Positions 38,201 to 50,200 of a stretch of 64,000 bases of DNA are shown one piece after another (position 1 is the stretch's first letter; each line of letters opens with the position of its first letter). This DNA comes from Atherinomorus stipes (taxonomy: Eukaryota > Chordata > Actinopteri > Atheriniformes > Atherinidae). Under the pieces are notes generated by a model that had not been told where the DNA came from, did not search any database, and worked only from the letters and a program-made list of their open reading frames with translations. The DNA is taken from the NCBI GenBank assembly GCA_023101725.1, contig JALJCO010012849.1, positions 1,178,001-1,242,000 of the forward strand. Reading direction: 5' to 3'. The translations under genes and the position numbers were made by a program.

Positions 38201-41200
38201 TAAAGATACACTGCTGTTGAACTTTAAAAGGAAAATTACTCCTGTGGTGAATGCTTCATGTTGTGGCTGCTTTTGAGTTTGATTTTGCCTTTAAAAATTG
38301 CCTCCATTTTCAGCTGAAAACCCTCTCGAGGCCTGAATTCAAAACTAAATCTTTCAGGGAAAATTCTGTTTGAAAAGGTGGTAGCCTCCTACTTAAAACT
38401 AGATGAACAAAGTAACACCACAGCATTGTTTTAAAAGCTGCACGTCTAGATTTAACACTAACAAACCAGAAAGAGTCATCTCGACACAAATGCATCTTAT
38501 AATTAATGCCTCTTAAAAATGTATAACCCATGGGACTTTCTGATGAAAGCTTGTGTAACTTGTTTTCTTGCCAAGACGGAAACAAATAAATGGGGAGTGA
38601 AAATGGGTTTTCCAACATCTTTGGTGGAACGACAAGTTTTGGTGAGCACACCCAATACCGTCCAGGTTTTTCCGCATATGCCAAACATAAAAGAGGAAAT
38701 CATCTCATAACCTGGCTGAAATGCATTTGTGCAAATGGACCATTGATCAGCACATGCAACACAAGAGTAAAAGTAGACAGGAGAAAAGAGGAGGCTGTAA
38801 ATTATCTGTTAAGAAGAATTACCACCACAGATAAGCTGCTCAGGAAGACATAATTACATGTTTTAAGGTAAACAACTTAACCTCCTAGCCTAGTAACGCA
38901 GAGAAAACTTCCTTTTGCAACTTCTCCCAACATGAGTTCCAAGAAATGAAGTGGAGCGGAACCAAAACCAGCTCTGCAACCACTGGCAACGCCGTACACC
39001 TACGGTTAGGGGGCAAATTTGATCCCAAATAAACAGGCTGTGTGTGAAAAAAGTCATGCTGCCACACTGAACTCAACACACCCGCTGATGATGATGCTGT
39101 CATCAAACAGGTAGACTTTGATGTGCTGGACGCCGATGGTCTCGTTGAAGCGCTGCGGGACCAGAAGCCGCAACAGGCCCCTTAGGTCCGGAGTGTGGTA
39201 CAGAGACACCCGCATCTGAGACGTGAAGCGCTGCAACAGAGGCAGCAGCATGGTCCTCGAGTTTATCTGCCCTGCGCGTGGAACACAGTGAGGATAATGA
39301 GTGGGGGAGATGGGCGGCAAATGGCTGCGAAGAGATGTTACGGAAAATGCCAACAACCTCGTGATCCACGTGTGTAGTCCAATAATATGGAGACTTTTAG
39401 CTCAGGAGAGTGGCTGTTATCCTTTGAGCGTAGGAGAGCTTCCTCCATACAGTCCACCTTAACAAAAACATATGATTAAACAATTTCTGCACCAGTTTAA
39501 CATGGCTGATTTCATAATGCAAATACATAGAAAAAAAACTACAACAGAATGGTGATCATCAAAAAAATCTGGTGACAGACTTTGGCTGCTTTGTGTGACA
39601 GCCTCGTGAGCAGAGGAGCAGAGCAGGATACACAGGTCTGGCAAGCTCACTAGCTTGTAAATTCAAACCAACAAACATCTGTCATTTTTAAATATGGTTT
39701 CAGGCTTGTACCACATGATTAAATCTTCTTCACCAATGCCAGACAGCTTCTGTAATCCCCAGGTGCTGGCATTTAAGTTCTTGATTGGTGCCGAATATGC
39801 AGCACCTGTGAGCATGGAGTCTGCTTCAAGGATGGCATGTGTGACTGTTCTGAATAGGGCCTCTGCCATATACATAGGGGTGCACACATCCAGTCCTCAA
39901 GGGCTACTATCCTGCAACTTTTAGAGCATACCTTCTCCAACACACCTGAATCAAATGGCTCGTTACCAGGCCTCTGCAGAGCTGAAGGAAATGTGCATGA
40001 GGTAATTCCAGTGACGTACGAATAAAATACTGTAGTCAGGCCGATTGTAAAAAATGCTTCATTTCAAACTAAAGACTTTTAAATAACTACGAAGCTGGTT
40101 TTTATGGGCATATTTAGCCTCTTTGTAAGTTAAAAACACCAGAAAACCATTTAAAGCACTTAGAAAAGTGTATAAAATGGGCTCTTTAATAAATGTGTCT
40201 GTCCATGAATACTGCTGTCATTACTGCCACGTTCAATGTTTTTCAGATCAGTAAATTTTATTCAAAATTTCATTCTTGAACTGTGTAACCAGTCTGTGCT
40301 GCAACTCAAGCACATGTTAGGAGAGGGGGAAGACAGAGACTTTAAATTTTATAACAGCAAAGTTTTTTCTTAATTTACACTCATAGGTTGCATGATATTT
40401 TCATTATGCGTCATCGCCAAACAGTTTGAAGTTTATAGATATTTAAAGATTTTTGTGTAAAAACTCATATCATATAAAAACATTGTACAGCAATGTCTAG
40501 CTAAAAGATTATTTATGCTAACTCAACCCGTTTAGCACAGTTAGCTAAAAACTGTAAAATGCCATTACCACCACGTGTTATTACCATCACACTGGCAGTG
40601 ACATTTCCAAGGAGTATTTGACAAAAATAACTATTTTCTAAATAAAATCTTAAATTAATGTACATCAACGCATTTCGATTTTGACTCACAGAAAGATGAA
40701 AATTCAGTTAAGTTTGGTATTGCAAGTACTGACATTTAATTTATTTATTAGTGAAATTTTATTTTTTAAAAAAGTCAAAAGTGCCCAAAATCAAATAAAC
40801 ACCTATTCATATTTTTCTTTGTAAATTTCTCTTTTTGTGGGATACACCTTGTACAACATTGTCTTTTACAGCCAAAATCAACCATTAGTTTTAAGTTTCA
40901 GCTTTGTAAAATTGTATTTGCTGTTTACTTTCATTTCATGCCACTTTATATTTAATATTGCTTGATTTTGCTGGGCTGAAAAACATAAGGAGCAGTTGAT
41001 CACCAATTTTAAAATAAATGAGGTGATAGATTTAACTGCCTTTAAAATGCCAATCAGTCATTAGTCTCGCTCTATAAATAGTGTATCAGGCCTCCCAAAG
41101 CTGTAGCAGTTCAGCACAAACCGGTTTCCTGTGGTCTGATTGCGTTTTCATATCTCTCTTCATTATTCAGCAAACTACACACTCATCTGACTAGCATGCT

Positions 41201-44200
41201 AAGGCAGCTTGTAAATTTGACTTGTCCTTATATGTCCCCGTGCATCTTTCTCCACATTGAGTGGAACATCGCAATAACTTCATCCTTATTTCTCCAAATG
41301 TTCCGAGATGGAGTCACAAGACAAAGGAGTAGATTGATGGTTACAGACTAACTGGCAGCACACACCACTTTTTAAACAGAGTGTGTTTATAGAGCATGGG
41401 AAAAGCATGACTCATGTCAGCACACAAAGGGGAAACGGCTGTTTGACAGAGGGCACCTCTACGGCCCAGCTCGGCCGTTATCGCAGGCAAACCTGCAATT
41501 TGGATCCCCTCTGATAAGAAGCGAGGGCTGCATTACTTCTGCTAAATTGTGCATCTGATGCCCAAGTACATTCATTACACGTCATCCCCAAAGTGCCCGT
41601 TTACATGCCAGTAAAACATCGCTCCTTTCCAGCAGAGAGCTCTTTCTGGCTCTGGAAGTGAGTGGGAGCTCTGTTTTCAAATTACTTAAACGTGCATGTT
41701 TTTTTTACTCTTCTTAATTTACAGTTCATCTTGCTTTCTGTTTTAGTTTACCTTCTTATAAGAATATCTGATCCTTTAGTGTCTGGTTGCAGCATAGATC
41801 ATAAACTCATTCCTGTAATCAAATCAAATCATGTTTGGTGTCTGTGGCCGTATTCATTTTTACTCAGGTGGGTATGATTTTATTTTTATCAGTTTGGCAC
41901 AGAGTTGATCTGATGCCATAAAAAGGGTGTATGTCACAGATGGCAGCTGCTCCTGAATAAAACAATAACACGTGCCACGTGTCAATCTGTTCCCCAACTG
42001 TGTGATTGTTATAGATGGTTCAGAATGTTTTGGAGGAATCTCAACAACTTCTATCTTACAAAAGTATCAATATACAGCTAGCAAACAAAGAGCTAAATCA
42101 AACTATGGCAAAAGAAGAGTTAATCTGTAGCTAGGCTACTGCTGCATTATACACATGAAAGTGTTTTAAATAGCAGCAGATGGGGAGTATCCACAGAAGT
42201 TCAACCATAAATTTTCATTTCCCAATTTGTTCTCAAGAACAGAAAAAGATACAAGGGAAGTGAAAAGAATGGCATCCCTTTCAGACATCCCAGATGCTGA
42301 AAACACATGTGCATCTTCACTCATGAGCCACCTCTCTTCTCCAAGAACAATTTTTTTAAAATGGGGAAATCCTACAAAATGCACTGAAATTGATGTCAGA
42401 AGTAGGATGCAGGAGAGAGGCGACAGAGAGGCACCAATCAGGGAAATGAGAAGTCTCGAGACAGAGGTGTGCAGGAGCTGGCTTCTCCATTTTGGCTTTG
42501 CTTTTTAACTGGTGTTGCGTTATTAATCTTCAAAAATAGTCTCAACATACACAGCTGTGTGGATTGATCTGCATCAAGCAAACAAAACAAGACAGCCAAT
42601 GAAACTATACAAAATGGAGTAAAAACTGTCCAAAACATTATTTAAACCTGAAAAGACAGTCATGATTAATTATCTGGGAATATCATAAAGTATATCAATT
42701 GAAAGTTTTGCTAAAATAAAAATCAAAGAAAATCAAATGTATATGTCAGTGCAGCTAAACCAGATTTTAGATCAATTCAAATGCATCTCCACGAGGGCTT
42801 CAACAAACGATTTTGATAATTGAATAGTCACCGATTATTTTGGCTACAAGTCAACTAATCAGATCATATTAAAATTGTAGAATATTTACAGCATATTTAC
42901 AGCACCAGTCAATAGTTTGGACACTTTCTCATTCAATCTAATGGAAAAATGTGTCCAAACTTTTGACTGGTAGTGTCTGTGTTAATGCAATTCAAGAAGA
43001 GCTGACCAGACAAAGGCAGACAAGGCAGCGGGCAATTCTGAGAGGAAAACAAAGGTTACAAACAATAAACAACTAGTCAGTTATGAAATTAGTCACCGAC
43101 TATTTGATAGTCGACAATTAATCAACTAATCCCAGCAGCTCTAATCTCCACAGTTTGCCTAACAGATTATTGACGTTTCTGTTTTGTGATTGTGATTTGT
43201 GGCTAAAAGTAAACTATTAGTTGAATTATATTACAATGTGCTGGAACCCTGCATTTTACATCCATTTTCACTCACTATCTTCCCCCTCCCGGCTCTTTTT
43301 GCTACCTTATTATACAATTTCCTCGCACATTAAAGCCACCTGAAGACCAGCGTAGTACTTGGAAACTTATGGCATGCATTACATTGCCTGTATTTCCGTG
43401 CATGTACATGCACATCCTTGAGCAATTGCATAAAACCAAATATTGCTCCAGAGCACTGAGAATAACCCCGGCATTTGGAGTGCTGAGGACAAATGTGCCT
43501 TGCTTTCAGTTATCAGATTATTCTCATTGCTTGCATTACCGCTTGAGCAAATACGCTGTTCAGGTGTGACTGTGAGCTTTTGTCCAGCCATGGTTGGTCG
43601 AGCCTGGGAACGGGGTAGTGTTTTTGTATCCGGGGGTTTTCACTCTGAAATCGCACCTGCTGTTTGCATATTTCAGTCTCAACCACAGAACAGACTCAAA
43701 TTTTTAGCACAGGATTGAATTTGGTTTGATTTCACCCATTTTCAAGAAAACTCAGGCTTGAGAAGCAAAAATCACAAGGCCTCACTGCACCTTACTGACT
43801 CACATTTCTAGTAATCCATCATCTTGTGAGGTTACAGAGTTTCGTGGCTGATTCCAGTGTTTTTAACTGTAATTAAGCATGTTGGACTGTGTGTGCTTTT
43901 TTTCCTCCATTTTTTACTCTCCCTGCTGCTCATTCCAGTTCGTTTTTGTTTTTTTTTTTGAGAGAGAGCGAGAGAGAAAAAAAAACAAAAACATGAAAAA
44001 CAGCTGAATATGAGCGTCGGTCCAGACTGTGGTTTGCTTTGGTTTTGCGTTGTTATGATAGGCTTTCCAAGCATGAAGAACAGCAAGCCATCACATGCCA
44101 GCACTGGTCCCTTTATACCAATAAACCCTTGAATTTCAGGGTCATTCCTTGTAGTTTGGCCAGGAATACGTTTTCATTCTGAACAATCCACACAGCGGTC

Positions 44201-47200
44201 GCTCTGGAAGAGAACTGACTCATATTTTCTGGCATCTCTGCCCAGTTATTCAGCACGCCTCCGTGCCGTCATGACAATTGTTCTCACCTGCCCTGAACTA
44301 AAGAAGTCATTTTTCAGAAGTTGTAAGAAACACTACTTGTCTCACCAGCTCCTGTTCCAGTTGACCTGTTCCCAGATACAGCGAGGCCATCACCACTCGC
44401 CTCTGTGCCGTCTTTATGCGCGCCTGAAGTGAAAGAAAAACAGAAACAAAGAAATACAATAGTGTTTGAGTATGTGATGAAAGGAATTTACAAAGAAATG
44501 TGTAACACAATGAATTAATAGTCTATTTTAAAAATTTCCTGCCAGTAATCAGGACACAAAGTAGATATACTAGCTCAGCAGGAATCCTCAAAAAAAGACA
44601 CTTTACAAATCAGTGTCCTCAGAACGCATCTACAAAATGCAAACATTGAAAAGTGACAATAATAAAGTATTAGCGCTTTTCATGTATGGATCAAGGGTTT
44701 TAGGATGAATGGATGTTCACAACAACACAATAGTAAAATGTGACAAATGTATCAGATATTGTCGAGGGCTTTCTCAAAGAGGAACATTTTTAAAAGATTT
44801 AAAAGGTAGATACAGACTTTAAAACATTTTGAATTAAATGGAGGCAATCCAGGACAGAGTGCAGTAAATCAGAATTGTCGAGGCAAGAAAAGACAAAACT
44901 GCGCACAAAATTTTGTATTTCACCAACTGAAGACATTGCCTCATTTTAATAAAACCGTCGAGACTGAACATGTTTGACTTCAATAATGAAAACTAAAGTC
45001 AAGTATTACTTCTAGATTTATAGCTGGCTGAGTGATCACTGAACAACTGCCAAGGACATAAAAAAAAAGAAGAAAAATCTGGAAAGAAAAAAAAAAGTTT
45101 TGTTTTTGAGCCATATGAAATATTCATAGTGGCAATCTAAGAGGGATCTCACAGTGTAATGAACATGCAGAGCTGAATCTCCACTATGTGATGTTCATGT
45201 TTACTGCTCTGGTTAACCACACCTACTTTCACAGCCCTTCCAGCAAAGCAGAAGCTCTAAAAACCAGCCAACTACCTGTTCAGAGCCAAACTTCAGATTT
45301 ACACAGTTAACTAATTGGTGAACATGGAAAAGCACAACAAAAGGTTAGAAAAGTGGCACAAATCAAAATACTGGACAAGCATTTGACAATTAATCAGGTT
45401 AATTGGCAACGGGTCACTTATCTGACTTATACAGGTGTAAAAAGAAGCATTTCAGAGAGGCTGAGCCTCTCTGATGTAAGGATTAGGAATGGGATGTGAG
45501 TCAAGGCAGGTGGGCGAATACTTTTGGCAATATAGTGTATATCTAAATATTTAGAGAATTGGGAGGAATCTCTGTGCGCAGGGACAAGGCCAAACATCCG
45601 AAGCTTGGGTTCATTAGGCTCTCAGGTGGCTCTACATTGAAAACAGGGAGGATCCTCTACTGGAAATCAATGCACGGGCTCAGGAACACTTCCAGAAATC
45701 AACGTTTGTGAACACAGTTCACAGTGTAATCCATGATTTTAGGTTAAGGCTATGTCATGCAAAGAAGACGCTATGTGAACACAGACACATTGCTGTTTAA
45801 CAGCTATGATCTTGTATCAGACAGGAATGCGGCAAAATTCCTCTCCTAAAATTCCAGCACCTGGTCTCCCAACTTCTCAGACGTTTACAGACATTTGTTT
45901 AAAGAGGAGGGGATGCCAAACAAAGGTAAACATCATCCTGTTCCAACTTTTTAAGAGATGAGATGCTGTCATCAAATTCAAAATTAGCTGATATGAATGA
46001 CCTGTGCGGCCGTCCCTGGCTGGAGACACACTACACAATTATTTGCCCGATTTTACCCACGATTGTTAGTCGGATGTAGTCGGCTCCAGTTGGGGCTAGT
46101 TGGGTTCAGTCTGCCACGCTAGTCAGCTGAAAAATCTGTAAGTGTGTCTGGGGAAGCAGCTCAGGTCTCCAAGTGTGTTACAAAAACCAACCCGACGCGA
46201 CCTCAGTCGAAGTCAATGAAACATGTTTGAAAACTAGAAGCAACTACGGCCAACTGAAAGCTGCACAGCAGAACTACTGCAGACGCGTGTGCAAAGAACT
46301 GCGTGGATTTCTTACTGAAACCCAGCATACGATCAAATCCTGACAATGTCATGTGCACAATAATTTTCAGATGCAATCTATGCATATGCATGGATCTAAG
46401 TTGGTAAATTTCCTTTTTACATCCCAATAAACATGGAATAGAGTGCACATGTTGGAGTACTACCTGAACCGGGGATTCTCCTCTCTGCACGATCAGAAAG
46501 ACAAAATATGACTTTGGAAGTGAAGAAAAATAAAGAATTTAACTGAGAACGAACTTGAAACTGTTTACGGGCAAAAAATATGTTCTACGCCGGCATTACA
46601 TGCAAACAGAGGAGAGGTGGTGAGCTGAGAGTGTGTGACACGCTGCTGTGAAGTCGGACTCTGATGGCTCCCAAGGTTATTGCATATTTGTGAAACATAT
46701 TTGTTTATAGGCTTACAGCAGCCTCCTCACAGGCTGATGTCACTTTCAATTAGGGATGTAACAATTACCAGTAAAATGGTTAACCTTGATAAAATTACCA
46801 ACGATTAGTAATACAGTTTCAAATTCTAATTATTGTTAAAACCGTGACTGATTACTGCACTTTGAAAAACTCACAGTGATGCTGCTCAGTGGCTGGAAAA
46901 GCAGCAGCAGTCCCAGTTTGCAATGTTTAATTCATGAAAACATGGCGGAAGGCAACTAAGGCACCAATGCAGGCAGTTCTCTTGAGATTTTTCCCCCTTT
47001 AAAAAGGGCAAAGTAGACATTTAGACCCATTTTGGATATTTTTAAAGATGCTGAGGGGTATTTCTATAACACCGCAATAAAAATGATAACGGTGATCATT
47101 TTGGTCACAATAACCGTGATATGAAATTTTCATATCGTTACATCCCTACTTTCAATATTGTATCCATTAGCAGACACAATTTATTATTGTAACAGCCAGG

Positions 47201-50200
47201 TGCAGGCGCAGCCACGCGTCACAGCCTTGGGAATTAGTGTTGCGTGGATTAAAGTGCATATTTCAATAATCTTGCCTGTCCCAACCCACTGCTATTAAAT
47301 ACACTCTGTGGCGATGCCATACTATTTTTTCCTGTAGGTGCACAGGGGTGCTGACCACATCATTTATGGAGCTGTTAAACTTTTGACTTAATGCCACACC
47401 AACAGCCATGACGCACAAACGCATAAAAACACAAACGCTTGTATCTAAAGGAATAGTTCGCCCACAGAATGATTTAACTTTATTTTCCACTTACCCTCAT
47501 GGTGAGCAAGACTCTTGAGCAGTTTTTTAATATCTCAAATGCAGCCAGCATTTAGAAAGGCTTCTCTTTTTTCCCCCAACTTTCATATAATGGAGTTCGC
47601 CGGGGTCCAAGCCAAAAAGGTCCATAAAAGTCCACAAAAACTTTGTCAATATTCCTCCATACTGCTCGTCCAATGTAATCCAAGTGTCCTTAGTGGGAAG
47701 CATCCAGAATTTACTTGAAACGACGTCATTTAGTATGTTTTTAGAGCCTAAACAGTAGTACATTTTACTTTCACGAAGCGCGCATATGCATGTTCACGAA
47801 ACTACGGAAGCCTCAGTGTTCAGACCCTACTCTGCCGACAATGCAAGCGTAGAAGAAGAAATTTGCTGTTTACATTGTGCTAAGAGCGCGAGAGCTCTAA
47901 ACAAACCAGGACAAACACAAGAGGGTCCAAGAGGGGTTGAATATTGACATTTAAAAACGTAGTATCGGTCTATTTTACTGATGAAATCTGGCAATATTTC
48001 ATCGTTCCTTTACAAAATCTCTTGAGAATTCACAAAAGTTTTGCGATATTTTCATATGCTGATATATTGAAAAAACGTGGTATCGATCTATTTTACTAAC
48101 CAAATCTTGCGATATTTCATCATTCTGTTACGAAATCTCGTGAGAATTCATGAAATATTGTCAGATTTTAAAACAGAACGATGAAATTTTGCGAGATTTT
48201 GTAAGTAAAATAGATCAATACCGTGTTTTCAAATATTGATTTGATATCGACATATGAAAATATCACAATATTTCAGTGTATCGATATTTTTTTCCCACCC
48301 CTATTTTTCAAAGTGTCGGAAACAGATAACAAAACTGCTATTTGAAATTACTGCTTTTTTTTTCAGTTTTAATATTCATATCAGTTATTGGCCACATGAG
48401 TTTTAAATATTGGCATATCGGATATCAGCCAAAATTCCGGAATCGTGTATCCCTAATTTTCACACTCATTTCCACACTTGTTTGATAAATGAGGGCCAAT
48501 GACTATTTTCTACACAAAATGCCCTCTTAGCCTGGTCTTAGCAACAAACGTCACGTCACTTGGCAGAGACGATCTCTTCACGACGATCGCAAGGATTTTG
48601 AAATCCTTGTTATATCTCATGAAATAAATGTAAATAAAGAAACCTCAAATAGATTGTTTGAGGCACTACACACAATTGAGCCAAAAATCGGGCCGATCCG
48701 AAAACTAGTCGTGTGAATGGAAAATCTGAAAGAAATCCATCAAAAATCGCACAGTGTAAGCCCGGCTTAATACTTCAATTAATGAAAGACAACCACACCT
48801 TCCACAAACCTTAAAATCCTCCAATCCCTTAAACAGGACCATTCTGTGGTGCTGACACTGGATAATGTTTTGGTTTTGTTTTAAAGTTTGCTTGCTCATG
48901 CTTAAGATGCCAGAAAGATCACGACAGTGCCAAAATGGAAAAGAATGAAGCTCATGCCAAAATACTTTATAAATATGAAAGCACTGTGCTTTTTAAATGA
49001 ATGGTTTCCTCTTACTACTGTCATGAGGAAGTGTCAAGACCATAAATCATATTTATGAGTCTTTGTTACATGGTTTTTCCCACAATAATGTTTTAATAAG
49101 CTTTCTTGAGCAAATTTCTTTATGATTTACTTTATATGCAAATGCATAGAATCACACCTTCAAATTGAAAGTGTAATCCAAATAATACACACGTATGTTT
49201 CTATTACAAACTGTATGAAATTATATTGAGATCGTCTGAGTTGCATTCAGCCGCTGCCAATGTCTGAATGGTTTAACAACACCCGTCAGTGGCGGTACCT
49301 TCATGGCCTGGTAGAACTGGTCAGGTGAGGTCAGAATGTGGATGTGGGCGCCCGGCACCCGAAAGGCAGGCACTTGCTCTGCCATCCATCGGAAGTGGGT
49401 GCAGAGGCCGTCTGTGCCTTGAGCTCCGGCTGACCCCGTGGGCTTGGAGATGCGTCGTGGAGCTGGATCCATCTCTGCGAGCAGTGGAGCCAGCAACAGC
49501 ACAGAAGACCTGCAGGACAGGGATTTTGTCTTAATCCAGAGGACAACTCTGCATGTCAATTTGAACACATTTGTATTATATACAGTATGACACATCTGAT
49601 GGACAAGGGGGTTATGACACATTCAGGTGTGTGCCAGCATTTAATAAAAAAGGTCAAGTTTCTTCATATAGAAAAAGAGAACCGTGTTCATGCTTCTTCA
49701 TACCATGGTGTCACTATCAAGTGGATTTTGTCTCCTTAACCAAATTATTGCAGTATTTAAGGTTGCTTAGGGCGCATTCACAACAGGATATTCCAGGGGA
49801 CTCTAATAAAATGGGTTGGAACGATGAATATTTTCCCCTCCATTTGGTTTGCTTTCACACTGCACTTTACTAAAGTGGATTTAACCACTTTAACCATGGA
49901 CGTGGAGAGCTAGTCCTCAATATCCAGCTCATTTGATTGGCCAGAACTGAAAACAGCTTGTTCACTGCATGTAAACAATGGAGCGACTAGCGACAATAAA
50001 TCTATTCAGTCATGGGGTTTCCGTTTTCATTGTGGTTGTAAAACCTAATCCAGTTTTCACAAGAATCTGTCCAGTATGAACAGCAGGGGAGGCAGCAGGT
50101 CTATCCAACATGTTGTGATACATTGCGTCCTACGTTACTTCCTCTCTTTGGTCTGCTATATATTATTATTAACTTTTACATTATAACCCTGGGTAAAAGA

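Larger units (their letters stand above)
39458..44345 (-). other. pgs1 intron 3
   Basis: This 4.9 kb intron contains a dispersed repeat (39870-40010) and a hAT MITE with a nested hairpin (42793-43143). The interval 40020-42780 is AT-rich with no gene. 43150-44300 shows only short open frames without support. Confidence 0.6.
44424..49298 (-). other. pgs1 intron 2, repeat-rich
   Basis: This 4.9 kb intron is composed largely of transposon debris, listed separately: a Tc1 remnant, a hAT MITE, a foldback element and other fish repeats. No exon is seen. Confidence 0.7.
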
